From contig JXTC01000264.1 in NCBI GenBank assembly GCA_002914845.1, positions 152,889 through 216,888 on the forward strand: a stretch of DNA of 64,000 nt, in the 5' to 3' direction. Each line of letters starts with the position of its first letter. Position 1 is the first letter of the stretch. Made by a program: the position numbers and the translations under genes. Shown here one piece after another: positions 1-13,027 of this stretch. The notes under the pieces are model-generated. The model ran no database searches and was not told the DNA's origin. It saw only the letters and a list, made by a program, of their open reading frames with translations. The stretch comes from Trema orientale (taxonomy: Eukaryota; Streptophyta; Magnoliopsida; Rosales; Cannabaceae).

Positions 1-293
1 CAATTAAAAAGTTTAAATATGTTTAAAAAAATTTGTTAAAAAAAAATCAAATAGTAGCAAAAAAAAAGGACAGAGGACGGGCCAGCCTGTCCCGAGCCAT
101 TTTGGCCCGCCTCGGGCCCGGCCCGTTATTGGCCCGTCAAAAAGCCCGGCGGGCCAACGGGCCCGGGCCGGACCCTATTTTTTTTTTTGGACGGGCCGAC
201 CGGGCCTTATTTTTTTTGGACGGGCCGGCCCGGCCCGGCCCGCTCAATCTCAAAAAGCCCGCGATGGGCGGGCCGGGCATTTTGCCACCCCTA
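1..293. mobile_element. Right end of a hAT-like non-autonomous element
   Basis: This stretch is very GC-rich in an otherwise AT-rich region and is built from repeated gggcc/ggccc words. It ends in a terminus of the type tttgccacccccta, resembling the right end of the element at 50378-50983. The left end is not inside the window, so the target duplication cannot be checked. Reading frames through it are a by-product of its composition and I do not treat them as genes. Confidence 0.5.
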
Positions 294-298
294 CCTAC

Positions 299-511
299 CA
301 GTGACTTTCTTATGGCCTCCTTTGCAGAATCCTTGTCAAGCTCAAAATCAATAAAGAAATCATTAAAGCTGAAATTTTCCACTTGGTTCGAAACTTTATC
401 CACAATATCAGTTTGGACACGAAGCTTCATTTCTAACTCTGTATCCATGGCAGGAAAATGTGTTTCTGGCTTACAAAGAAGTGAGGGTAAAGCATCCCTA
501 TAAATACTCAT
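299..511 (-). CDS. Possible first exon of an unrecognised gene
   Basis: On the minus strand an ATG at 511 opens a 71-codon frame that ends in phase 0 at a good splice donor (gtaggt at 298). The peptide is acidic and fairly hydrophilic, with a segment NFSFNDFFIDFELDKD that looks like real coding sequence. I do not recognise a domain. Immediately downstream, where the intron would lie, the hAT-like element end begins, so the rest of the gene is absent or outside the window. It could equally be part of a repeat, because the bases just upstream resemble common plant repeat ends (agagcatacccaatg). Confidence 0.25.
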
Positions 512-3500
512 GATCTTCTTAGAGCATACCCAATGTGGGACTTAGAGCATTACAGAGAAAGAGAAAATGGATGAGAAAAGGAGAAGGAAAATAATCATTA
601 TACTGAAAGTAAAATAGTCATTTTAAAGTAAATTAATTTTTTAAAATAGACATTTTAAAGTAAATTAATTTTTTTCTCTTTACATATCAAACAACTATAA
701 AGGAAAGATCTTTCTTTTCTATTCTACATATTTTCTATTCCTCATATTTTCCTTTCTCTCTTATTTTCTTTCCTCTGTAACAAACATAGCTGACACTTTC
801 CCTACGTTTTATCATATTCAGAAGTTCAACTATATATCTAGTCTCCTTTTTTATAAGAATCGTGTAATATCTTCCCTTTTTCTTTTCTTTAATTTTGGTA
901 TCATATTTTGATTTTTTGTTAGCTATACGTACATTTTTTTCCCTCATTTCTTGCTGTTATGAACCTTCATTTTATTTTGTTATGATTATTGTGGTCAGAG
1001 AAAATTTATTATTTTGGGGCCCAAAGCCAGGGACCATGAAATCATGTTATATTTTTCCTTATGTATCCCAGAAGGTCCCGCGAAACTAATAGAACTGATA
1101 TCCAGGCCCAAGTAGTCCAACATATGGAAGAGGATATACAAATTTATGCCTAATCCAACCCCCTTTATCTTGAATATCAGTAAAAACATAAAGAGATCTT
1201 TGTTGTATTTCAGATAATTACACCAAACTCTCCTAAGGGGATTTAACAGCCAGGCTGGAAAACTGGAGCATTACACAACTAGGTACAAATTTAGTAAATG
1301 TCATGGTCCTCTCTTTGTGGACCAATTGCTTCTAGTGATCTAATTTTATATATATATATATATGAAAGTCTTCCATTATTTTTCTTTGCTTCATCATCAT
1401 CTTTCTTTTTTTTTTTTTTTTGGTATTATTGAATGAGATTCCTCCATTAAATGTTAGGTGTTTCGGCCTTCGAGCCACCGAACTGGTTTGGGAATTTTAG
1501 GCTAGAATACACCAAATCAGCATTTGAAATGTACGTATTAATTAATTGTCCTTTCAAGTTTTAATTGGAATGTATTGAAAACCGAATGCTTCAAAATTAG
1601 CTTTTGGTGGGTCTTGAAAGATTATAAAATACAAACACATGATTATAACAAGTAAACTAACACATTGGCACAAAAACAAAACAAAAAAAAAAAAAAAACA
1701 GGGGAGTGGTAGACTGTAGGAAGGGGCTACGAGGTGGTAATTAAAATTTCGACCCGTAACTATGACTGTACCCTTTACTTGGATAGGTAATCGACATAGG
1801 GAATAAAGATCGAAATTTAACCATTAGGACGAACACATCTTTTAGCTATATATGAGTTAGGACAAACACATCATAATTATAATCACTATATATTCAATGA
1901 TATATATATAACAGCAGCCATTGACGATGCACAATTTTATTTTATTTTTTTGTTAAAATTGACTCTGCACAATATCAAACAAAATGGACTCCTTTCACAT
2001 TGTGATGGGTTTGTCCTAAGTCACATATAGCTACAAAATCAGGTCCATTTTTTATGACTACAAAATCATAAGATACGCTCGTAGGTGATGGATTTTTTTT
2101 TTTTTTTTTTTTTGAAAGAGTAGGTGATGGATTTTGAAATTGAGTTAGAAAGAGCAATCTATAGTTTCTAGATTTAGGGTTAAAAAACAATATAATAAAA
2201 ATAAAAAACTGCCCTAAGGCCCCATCCATGTGGGGCAAGGAATCTTTGCAGTGACAAAAAGAGTAGTAGTTAACAAATTGTGCTGTTTGTTGCTCCATGG
2301 AAGTACCAATGAGCCATAAATTTAGTAGCTATAATTAATTCAGCAATTGAAAGCTAACTACCTTGGTGTATGGCATCAAGTGTGTTGGACCATCGATATC
2401 ATTTTTATATTTCGTCTCTGGCCTTGGTGTTTGGGCCACATAAAGTCTTTATTACAGTTATCATCTTTACTACACTAAATTAAGAATAGCCAACACTGAC
2501 CACTGATAGTATTGAGCTCTCCTCCCACAGACCCCAAGTAGATCAGCTCAATTAGTTTAGAGGGCCCCTATGAAATTTTTTATAATTTGACTGAGACAAA
2601 AAAAAAAAAAAAAGACTTAGATCCCATCGCGGACTTATTATGTAAAATATTTTACTTGTAAATTTTCTTTTAGAAATATTTATATTTTAATTAAGGATCT
2701 TATGTTGGAAAGAACTTTTCTTGTTAGTGCTGAGTACTTATACACGACATCATATCATATTACGTTGAATATAGTGAGTGTTTCATAAACGTTATTAGAT
2801 ATCTGTGAAGTTACTCTTTTGTGCTCTACCGTAGAAGAATTCACTTTGTTTCTAAAGTAGCAATGTTTTCTTTTTTTCTTTTTTTTTGTTAATTTGGTTT
2901 GATTAGCACTTTAATGATACAAATATATATGACCTTTTTGCATGTTTTAGTCTACTAATGAACTTGCTCTGCTCGTCTTTTATATATCTTAAAATTATAT
3001 AGTCGATCTGATCTAGCAAAAGAAAAAAAATTTAATATATAATATGACTTTTTTTCCCACTTTGAAACAGTATGCATGTCTTGAGAAAACACAAATTAAG
3101 CCGACCAAGCAAAGCAAGTGTTGCATTAATTTGTACTGTTTGGTACTGCTGATGGGGTAGAAACGTGGAAGACCCGCCACAGGGCCGATGTTTAGGGTGA
3201 TTTTAGCAGTGTGCCGTGACGGTAGTAGTACATGACTTCAATGACTTGGGTTCAACTTAATTAATAAAATAATAAGTTTGGTTAAAATAATAGGTTTGGT
3301 TAGGTTTTGTAATTAATCGATCAATTTCACACCTTTTCTTTCTTTTTTTTTTTTTTTGGTAATGGCGTGTAGAGATCCAAACTTAATTATAATCTCACGA
3401 TTAAATATGAGCATAGTCACTGATTATGTGTTGTGACTCCGGGATTCACATGTCTCACCCACATAAATTAGCGAAACAATATATCAACATATGATGATTT

Positions 3501-6500
3501 TTGTTATGGGAACAAAAAGAGAGAGAGACATCAAGTTAAAGACTAAAAAAATAAATTGAAACAAATTAACTATTGTATGAACTATGAAGTCTAAGGTAGA
3601 ACACTAACACCAAGGTGCAAGAGACAGCAAGAGTGACATTTGATACATCATACATCTTTCTATTTTATCCCGAAAAGATATTGTTGGTTAGAATATGCAA
3701 GCCTAAATTGAACTCACACGCTCACGTGTTAGTGTATATAGTCACAAGTAACATAGATTTAGGAGTTAAGAGTATCAAACCTACATGTTGATTTCTAATT
3801 CAATGCCAAATATTAAAATTATCTCAATTCTAACTTTATCCAAATAAACATGAATTGATTTTAAAGAAATAAAGCAAAGCAACTTTACTATCATGCAAAA
3901 TAAATAAAAGATAAATCAATTAGAAAAATGTCTAGATTTACAAGTTTCCCAATCCCTCTCTTGTCTTACTATTTTACTTTCCCGCTAATTTGTTTAACCA
4001 ATTGATTGTTAACCGGGTAAGCTAAATTAATTGTAAGCTTCTTTCATTGTCATAGAATAATTTCTATCTAACCTCACCCACTATATTCCTGTGAGGGCGC
4101 AACTTAGAATGAAATCATTAAGAACAAATACCCATATTGGTTATACACATTATACAAGTATATTCCTATCTCTATCTAGATGCATATATCTCTATTTATG
4201 GATAAACACATAATTTCATTTCTAATCCATCATACCAAAGTCCATTCAAGTTGGTGATCAAGCAACTTATAACATTAAGCTCAATATAGAGAAACGAATT
4301 CAATTAGACAATTAATATGTCAAAAAGAGAAATAAATATAGACAAAATACTAGGTCAGTTCACAAAGTAAAACTAGACAAAAAAATATTTAGTTTATGAT
4401 ATAAATTGAGAATAATAATATTTTAATACAATGAGTTCAAGAAATATAAAATTAAAGAGAGAAAAGTTATAGAATTCTCCCTTCGAAGAAGCTTGAAGGT
4501 GATTTTGGAGGTTGTCAATCTCCTCTTCCAATACTTGGTGCTTGCTCTCTTGAATTCTCCCTCAAAGACTAGCTCTCAATAATATCACTCTCTAAATATT
4601 AAAAATATAAAGAAAACCTAACTAAAAACTAAAGAGAAGATGGTATAAACAAAAAATGATATTGGTGATGTAGTGGAAATTAAGAAATAAAGGAGGAGCT
4701 CCAAAACTAGAGCTCTTCTTCTTCTTCTTCCTCTTCCTCCATAGGTGTCTCCATCTCTCTCTCACGCACTCTCCACCCTAGGTTTAGAGGAAAAGTTGAG
4801 TATATATATGGCTTCAATTATCAATTAATCCTAGCCATCCATTTCATTTGATCAAGGACTAAAAATGTGTTATTTGTAATGTGTCTGAAGTCATTTCTGG
4901 AAGCTACATATTTAACTCTGTATTTGGTGGCATTGTGGCACTAAATTGGAGCTGCAACGCCAAGAATTGTAAGTTGGCTGCCCAGAAATAGGGCTACACC
5001 CCCAAAATTAGGGCTGCAGCACTAACTTGTTGCCCAAACTGGCATTACATCACCAAATAATGGCACTACAACAACTCTCGGGTTGGCATGCCCTTTTTTT
5101 GGTGATTTTAGCACTACGGCATTATCCTACTGCGCTGCGACGCTGTTTCTCAACTACATGTCATATTTTTGATCCATTTTAATTCCAAATGACAATCCAT
5201 TTAACACTCAGGCTTTGCAACTGAAAATAGCATAAACACACTACAAAAGACATCAAACAAACTCAAAGACAAGCAATTCTTAAGCTCAAAGAGATAGGAA
5301 AGATAAGTCTAACCAGATCCTATATATATTTCATTTAGCAATTAGCACCATGATATTTGAATATTATGAACTTATAATATTTCCTATAAAAGATGTATTA
5401 AGTGTACATTTAAAACTTTCTATATCTAAATGTTAATCAAAAGTTTCTAACCAAGATGGATGAAAATTTTATATAACAAATAACACTGAGTAGATAATTA
5501 CTTATTTTACTAAATTTTAGCAAAATAATAATAAAAAATAATAATAATTTTAAAAATCTACTACAAGTCAGATCTAATGTTTTAAGTATATTATTGTAAA
5601 ACTGAAAAGAAAAAAGGAGCAGGGGGGAGGAGGAATAAGAGGGTGAGGAGAGAAGGCCAGAGAAAAATAAGAGAAGAATCTGTCTCTGACATACAAGCGG
5701 GATAGCACTGGCTTTTTTTTGTTGAGAATAGACACACATAGAGAGAGAAAAGGGCTAAGATCTTTTTACAACAATCACAAATTCAACTTGGAGCAAAGGC
5801 CCTCTTTTTGAACTTGGATTTTTTGAGAGTAGAAAAAATTTTAAAAGATTTTATTTTTTTCTTGTTTGGATTCAAACAAAATACATGAGAAAATATTTTT
5901 TTAAAGAAAGTAAGAGTTAAATTTGACATCATTTTTTAGTGCATAGAATTTTGATAAATTAATTAAAAAATAGAAAAATTTCAAAATAGAGTTCTATAAT
6001 ATTTTGAGAAAATATTTTGTACTTTCTTTTTCTTTGATTTTTTTCTAAAGTAGTTTTCCCGAAAATTCAGATTCCAAACAAGTCCAAAACTTTGGTTACT
6101 TTAATTAGGATCTAAGTTGGGGAAGATGACAAGATATAACGCTACAGGAGAATGTGACATTATATATATGTCACACTAAAAAAAAAAAAAAAAAAGACAG
6201 GTCACTAGCTTTGATTATGAGTTTTAGGGTATTTGGGTGAAGTGAAAGCTAACTAAGATTGTGAGCTCCTGATCTTAGGTCAAACAAACTAAACTAAAAC
6301 TTGAGAAATTGGGTTTGGAGTAGTCAACTAAGCTGACCAACGGAAGATGGCGTTAACTCTGTGCTTTTACTCTACACAGGAATCTAGTGATGTAATCTTT
6401 GGCCTATTGCATCATCTCGTTGTTGAATCTCTTGGACACTTCACCTTACAATATTAATAAACAATTATTAGGTGGGAGATCAATTTATAACCATGTCTAT

Positions 6501-6591
6501 TGACAAGACATACAAAGATATAGTAATGTAAATATGGCTTGTATTTCGTTAAAAAAAAAAATGGCTTGTATTTTGAATGTTAATTATATAA
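512..6591. other. Intergenic AT-rich spacer
   Basis: No gene is supported here. Frames are short and low-complexity. The stretch holds poly-A/T runs (for example 2095-2113), an AT microsatellite near 1350, and from about 4440 to 5160 a sequence that reads like a worn repeat, with a (ttc)n tract near 4720. Between 4930 and 5150 a gcactac/gctgcaac-type motif recurs irregularly. None of it gives a recognisable protein. Confidence 0.6.
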
Positions 6592-6600
6592 AAAATATAA

Positions 6601-7154
6601 GGGTTTATGGCACAAATGGGCCCTGAATTATCCAATCAGTGACAACTTAGTCCTCAAAGTTTTAATGTAACATTTAAGCATTTGAATTTTCTGATTTGTA
6701 GTATTTTGGTTCTTAAACTATTTAAATTTGTCTAAATTACAACTTGTTGTTAATTTTTTTATTAAAAACACATGTGAGGAGTATGTGGTGGCATCTGAAA
6801 ATGTATTTGAAAAGTAATTTGAAAATTTCAAATATAAAAATGAACAATCACGTAAAAATATTTTAAATTTGTAACACCAAGAACCCTAAAAGATGCAAAT
6901 AATACATATTTTCTTCTATCAAAATCTTTTTATTCAGTTTATTTTTTTTTTAAATACACTTTCAAATGCTACAATGTACTCTTCATTTGTGTTTTTATGT
7001 TAGAAATTTGATAATCAGTTTCAATTTAGACAATTTGGGAGACCAAATTGCTTCCAATTGAAAATTTCAGGGGCATAATTGCCGTAACTGAAACTTTGAT
7101 GAAGACTAAATTGCCACAAATTAGATAGTTTAGGGACCATTTTGCCAAAAACTG
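6601..7154. mobile_element. MULE-type foldback MITE, 554 bp
   Basis: The two ends are inverted copies of each other: the left end (gtttatggcacaaatgg) matches the reverse complement of the right end (gtttttggcaaaatgg), and similarity continues inward. A perfect 9-bp direct repeat, AAAATATAA, flanks it at 6592-6600 and 7155-7163. A 9-bp target duplication is the usual Mutator-superfamily mark. It has no coding capacity, so it would have been mobilised in trans. Confidence 0.8.
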
Positions 7155-7163
7155 AAAATATAA

Positions 7164-7951
7164 TTGACAAATTCTAACAGTGTATGTTTATCCCATGTCA
7201 TTTCGGAAGAGAAGAAAAATATGTATTTGGCTTTATAATGAAGAATGTTATTTTCTTATGCCAACGAGTTTTGAAAAAATGCATGCGCGATACTTTAATT
7301 TTTGTCCCACGTAACATAATCAAAAGAGAGAGATTGTATGAGGCAAAGAAGTGATAATATTTTGCACATAATGACATAAAAATAAAATAATGTTTGACTT
7401 TTTGCAAAAACTATTAAGATTTTTAAATTTTTGTAAATTAATATCCTGATTTTTGATTTCTTAAAAATTAGTATTATCAAGTTTGAAAGTTTACGTATTG
7501 AGGCTCTAAGTTTTAAATTTTACAAATTAATATCTTGAAAATTGACATTCTCACAAATTAATAAGTTGAAAATGAAATTCCTTCAAATTTGTACCCCTAA
7601 TTTCGAATCAACTGATATTTATAGAAAAATATGGTAGTACCACTCATTAACTTAATAAAATCATATTAAAAATTATTAAAAAAATTTTAAAATATTTCGT
7701 AATTAGTTTATTTAACTTTTCTTAGAAGAATAAAAAATTGGAATGAGAGGTAAAAAAAAAATTAATTACAAATATATATATACATCCTGAATATAGTCTT
7801 TATGTAATTTCAACCCTATAGTTCAGTGTATTTTTTCATAGTAAATTAAAAAGTAATTATAATATATTTTTTGATGATATATTAAAATTTAGATGTTTTT
7901 AAAAAATTAATGAGTGTTATTTGCGTCTTTTAACCTGTTCATGATACAAAT
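7164..7951. other. AT-rich spacer with worn repeat
   Basis: No gene is visible. Between about 7410 and 7610, short phrases such as aaattaatatc recur with similar spacing. They resemble the arms of the foldback MITEs elsewhere in the window but are too decayed for ends to be assigned. Confidence 0.5.
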
Positions 7952-9118
7952 TTGCAAATATTTTGGATTTGCCTTATCTTTTCTTGTTGTGTGCTGAATC
8001 TCTATCATCACTTTTTCTCTAAGCTGAAGCAAATAAGAAGCTTTTGGGTAAAAGTGTTCCAGCTCAGGCCCCAAGATGAATCACCTATTTTTGCAGATGA
8101 TTCCATTCTTTTTGCTAGGGTTTCCCAGAAAGATTGTCAGGTTATTACAGATATTCTCAAAATGTATGAAAGTATATTTGGTCAGAAGATTAATTTTGAG
8201 AAATCAGCGATTAGCTTTAGTCCATGTGTTGGAGAAAATACTAGACAACTTTTGAAGACTTGTCTTGGCCTTACTCAGGTACAACCCCATGATTCCTATT
8301 TGGGATTCCCTTCTATGATTGGTCGAAATATAGAAAAATAAAAAAATTAAAAAAAAGGACATTTTCTTCTATTAGAGATAGTGTATATAAGAGAGTTCAA
8401 GGTTGGAAACGAGGTTTATTCTCAACTGGAGATAGGGAGGTACTTGTGAAAGAAGTTTTGCAAGCTATCCTAAGCTATGTCTTTTGAGAATTTTATCATG
8501 ATTCTTTGGGTAGTTTGGTTTGAAAGAAATTGTTTACGCATGGTGAGTTGTATAGACCGGCGAGGGTTGTCGTAAATGGTGCCATTACTCTATTAAATTC
8601 TTTTCAGAACTCGGATAAGGTGGTTTCCCTAATTTCATTGGCACCCCCTTGGGTTGACAAATGGCATAAACCATCAATAGGTCTTTGTAAGCTAAATACG
8701 GATGCAGCTGTTCGTCATGGTACTGGCTCATTTGGAATGGGAGGTGTCATTCGGGATTATGATGGACTAGATATTGCTTGCTTCTCGAAGTTGATTAAAG
8801 GCTCCCTCTCGATTGAAAATTGTGAGCTTATAGCTTTGAAGGAAGATTTATTATTTGTACAGCAGTTCAAACTCTTAATTGGGCTTATAGAATGCGATTC
8901 TTCAATTAGTGCAAAGTCTTTGTAATAAAGAGCCATTAGAGGCTAATGCTTTGTTAGCAAAGGAGGTTTCTAGACTTCTTTGTTTAGGAAATATGGTGCC
9001 ACTTTGTTCCTAGACTAGGAAATATGGTGCCACTTTGTTCCTCAATTGTTACTGTTGATTTAATTTAATCTCTTTTGTCTGCTTTGCAGGCTGTTTTGCT
9101 AAAAAACAAAAAAGATAA
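7952..9118 (+). pseudogene. Decayed LINE (non-LTR) retrotransposon, RT and RNase H remnants
   Basis: From about 8080 to 8340 a frame contains the reverse-transcriptase FADDS box followed by KINFEKSAISFSP and YLGFPSMIGR, all typical of plant L1-type LINEs. A further stretch at about 8340-8490 reads SSIRDSVYKRVQGWKRGLFS before a stop. From 8650 to 8925 another frame carries a plant LINE-type RNase H: LNTDAAV (first catalytic Asp), ENCELIALKEDL (Glu) and IECDS (second Asp). Stops and deletions separate the pieces; most of ORF2 and all of ORF1 are missing. A 31-bp tandem duplication lies at 8986-9047 and an A-rich tract near 9100 may be the old tail. Confidence 0.85.
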
Positions 9119-9317
9119 AGCTTCCAATGAGTTATGTTTCTTGTGTCAAATTTGACATATTTAATTAACTTTGACATTATTATTACAGAATTTCTTTATT
9201 TTGAATTCTAAATTATTAAAAAGCATACTTTTGTATGTTTAATTAATTACTTTTGACTAATAAGCAGTTTTTAGTGCACAGCCAATGTTCAATCAATTAT
9301 AACTTCACTTACTTATT

Positions 9318-9725
9318 ATTGAAGAATAATTCTAGGCACACATAAAATATCACCCAAATATATACTGATACACACAATGATATATCATTGATTTTAGAAT
9401 AATGCTAGGTGTACTAAAATTTATATAAAATTTTTAATACTAACACATGTGGCATGTGAATTAGCATCATTCAATTGGTAAATATGATTAATTTATTTGT
9501 GCTAATTTCTAATACATCAAATAAATAATGCCAACTCATATGCCACATATGTTGGTATTAAAAATTTAATAACAATCTTGGTACACTTAGTATCATCCTT
9601 GATTTTAACCACCATAATTTTTTGAAATAGGACCCTCTTATGCACGTCAGCGTCTAAAAAAAATGTCATATCATTATGTGTATTTTGTGTGCATATTATG
9701 TGTATCTTTAGTATTACTCATTATT
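9318..9725. mobile_element. Outer foldback MITE split by an inner one
   Basis: The arms 9318-9396 and about 9607-9725 are imperfect reverse complements; both carry runs of acacataa and tgatatatca-type phrases. The inner element at 9397-9598 sits between them. The outer edges are approximate and I could not define a target duplication for the outer element. Confidence 0.5.
9397..9598. mobile_element. Inner MULE-type MITE, 202 bp
   Basis: The inverted ends (left gaataatgctaggtgtac; right end reverse complement ggatgatactaagtgtac) extend about 65 bp inward. A perfect 9-bp direct repeat, TTGATTTTA, flanks it at 9388-9396 and 9599-9607. Non-coding and nested in the outer foldback element. Confidence 0.8.
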
Positions 9726-11523
9726 AAATACTAATAAATAAATAAAATATTAGCATATACTTAGAGTATAAAATGAATAAATAATGTGTCAAATTTTATT
9801 ATTTTTGCTGTTTTGTGCCAAATACAATATTAGCATTGCCACTAACTCTGGAAACGATATTAGAGATAACGATTCTAGAAATTGTATGAGACTGAGAATG
9901 TGAAGACTCTTAACCCAAGACGGAAGAAAATATGACATAAAGCTAACTCCGAGTAGGTTTTCTACATTGAATATTATACATATATATATATACTGGATTT
10001 TTTTTTTTTTGAAAGGATATATATTGGGTGTTTCTTTAATAGGTATTATGTTTTTTATCTATATGGATAGTTACTCTAATTTAGACTATTAGATTTTGAT
10101 CAGATAACTATCATAATATTACTAATTCTACTAAAAAATCTAGTGTAATTAATACTTACATAAATATATAAAGTTATTTATGACTCAAAAAGACTGGTGA
10201 GTTATTTGTGACCTGATGAATTAGATAAATTTTATTTCCCCTTTTTTCCAATCTCTTTCCAAATGTGTGTATGTGTGTGTGTTTTTTTTTTCATTCCTAT
10301 GCCTGTTTATATTTTTATTCCTATTTCCGTTTTTCATTCCTTCCATCAACATTGTTATTATCAATTATACATATATTTTTCGTCCTTTTGTAAAATTAAT
10401 TTTTTTCCTATTACGTTTTATTTTTTTGGGTTCACGTTTTTTTCCTATAACATTGTATAAATTTTGCTTTACTATCTATTTATATTAGCTTAATACGTTT
10501 TCAATACGTTCTCTCTCCTTTTCTTTTTTTTTTTCTTTTTTTTTTTTTTAATTTCACGTATTATCTTAATATGTTTTTTGATTTTACATGTTGACTATAG
10601 TTATTTTAACATAGGATACTATTTCTTTTAAAACAATAATAATAACAATAAATATAATATCATTAAAAAAATCACATTATACATATGTGCTTGTTCTACT
10701 GCATATGAACAATTTGAATAGAATCTATTTACAACATAATTTTGATAGAAATAGAAAATCAGTTATTTATTCTAACAAATAATAAATCCAAAAAGTAAAA
10801 AGGGCAAAAATTGATGCCTTCTCTACTACAATTGCTTTTATATTAAAGAAGTATGAATCCAAATGAGATTATTAAACAACTATATATGTTCTTCTATCTC
10901 GTTTGTAGTTTTTTATTAGCTCAAAGTTTGTAAGTAATTTTTTCTTCTAGGAGCATTTTGTAGCATTGAGTAAAATTTGATAACTTAGGTAATCTTGATC
11001 AAATTACCAAATCCTTAAATAATCAATAATTGCAGTTACATGACTATTAATTAGAATAATCAAATAATCCCCAGTCAAAAATCATGTATCATGATCTGTC
11101 ACTCAATTTTTTCATGTATGTGCTATTTTTTTCCCCTAATGTTTCAAACCACTCAGTTGAGAAATGGCTCCATTTTGCACCCTTTTTGGCTAAGGATTCA
11201 TCTTCTAAAATGTTCTTTATTTTGTACCTACTTCTTCACTATTACATTGCATTAGTTGGTACTAGAATTTTACTATGCTTCTTGACATATATATATATAA
11301 GAACTTCTGTTTAGTCTTTATTTAACGACTATAATAATTTGAATAGTTGGAAAAGAATACATATTATTTAATGCTCTTTCTCTTTCTACTATTTTACTAT
11401 GAAACTATGTGTAATATAAATTATAATTGGGTAAAATAATATATATAAATATGATTTTTTTCCTTTTTTTTTAAAAAAAAAAAGAACAAAACCTATTGGA
11501 ATAATCTCCTATATATATATATA
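9726..11523. other. AT-rich spacer with a dispersed repeat copy
   Basis: No gene is supported. About 10065-10200 (ttactctaatttagactattag onward) is a diverged direct copy of 11964-12115; both follow an AT microsatellite. Poly-T runs occur at 10278-10290 and 10525-10550. Confidence 0.5.
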
Positions 11524-11757
11524 GTTCCCAATCCAGTAGATATTTTTTTTACCTATCCATATGTATTCTTTTTAGCCGTTGGATCATATAATTTAGTGAT
11601 TACCATAATTTAAGTAGTTAGAAAAAAAAATACGTATTATTTAATAATTTTCTCTCTCTTCTTTTTACCATTAAAAGATGTACATTACCAATTTTAATTG
11701 TCCAAACTAATACCTAGAGATAAGTAAAAAAAAAAAATACCTACTGGATTGGTGCCC
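11524..11757. mobile_element. MITE with TIR around CCAATCCAGTAG
   Basis: The left end reads gttcccaatccagtagatattttt and the right end is its near reverse complement (ccaatccagtaggtattttt when read inward). Both ends sit in TA-rich sequence, which hides any target duplication. No coding capacity. Confidence 0.6.
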
Positions 11758-13018
11758 TATATACATATATCACGAACGAAATATCCTAATGCTTATGAAG
11801 CTTTAGTGAAGGAGGTTTATATATGTAATTATCGGGTTCAGTATTTGTCATGGAGTCATGCATGGATGGATGCACATGGGTCAAGAGTGGGCTTTGATTT
11901 TTATATATATATATATATACACATATATATGGATAGAGTTTTAATGGAGATTTTTATTTTTACTCTTTGAGTGGGTACTCTAATTTAGACCATTGGATAT
12001 TAATCTGATGAATATAATAATATTAGTAATTTTATTAAAAAACTTAATATAATTAATACATGTATAAATATAGAATGATATTTAAAACATAAAGGATAGG
12101 TAGCCTGATGAGTTGGTCAATTATTATTATTATTATTTAAAGTTCTCAAAACGAAGGTATATTTAATAATTAATCCTATTTAAAGGTTTTAGAAATGAAA
12201 ATTAATTAATGTACAAAGTTTAAGCTAATTCATATATAAAGGTTTTTTTTTTAAAATAAATTTTATTTCAATATAGTTCTTTATGTATTTTTTTTTGGTT
12301 CATTTCATTAAATTAAATATGAAGAAAAATAAAATTAATGGTTCTTTCTTAAAATAGGTATTCCCATTTAAAGTGTAAAAATAGGAAATTAATTAAAATG
12401 TGAACAAATTTTAAGCTTTTCACAATTCATATATACTAAATGAAGAGCCAACTTCACACATAAAGTTTTTTTTTAATAGATTTTCTTTCAATGTAGTTAT
12501 TCTATGTATCATAGTTTTTTTTTTTTTAATAGAAAAGAGAAAACAATGTATTACTAATATAAAAATTTTACTTACCTTGAAATTTACCTTTTCTCCGGTG
12601 AAAAAAAAATTTGATGAAATATTGAATTTATAATTAATATATATAGTTTCAAATTAAAGATAAGTAAAAATAATTAAACATTTAACTAATTTGATGAAAT
12701 ATTGATAATAGAGCATATAGTTTCAAATTAAAAGTAATTAAAAATAGCAACTTCATCATTGACTATTGTGTTAATAAGTGGAAGATAACACACTTGTTTC
12801 CTCTGCAAAGAGATTTTAGGTTTGAGTTCACTGTTATGATGGTCGAAAATTTATAGACAATTCACTTTTAAAAGAATCTATTAATCTACGCATTTATAAA
12901 ATTATGCCACCCTAACCCTATAACTTTTTTTTTAATTACCGCAACATAAAAAAAAAAAAAAACAACTTCGTTATTGTCATTTCTCGAATCACTCTTTCTA
13001 TATTTTTAAAATTTTAAA
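11758..13018. other. AT-rich spacer
   Basis: An open frame at about 11749-11900 gives a protein-like stretch, but it has no recognisable domain, splice context or family and runs into an AT microsatellite. The second copy of the dispersed repeat described near 10065 lies at 11964-12115. The rest is low-complexity. Confidence 0.5.
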
Positions 13019-13027
13019 TAGTAATAA

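Noticed and set aside
33-503. Long frames through the GC-rich start of the window
   Set aside because: They are produced by gggcc/ggccc repeats of a transposon end; composition, not protein similarity, keeps them open.
11749-11970. 73-codon frame with TKYPNAYEALVKEVYICNYR
   Set aside because: It looks partly protein-like but has no ATG in good context, no family match and ends in an AT microsatellite next to a MITE.
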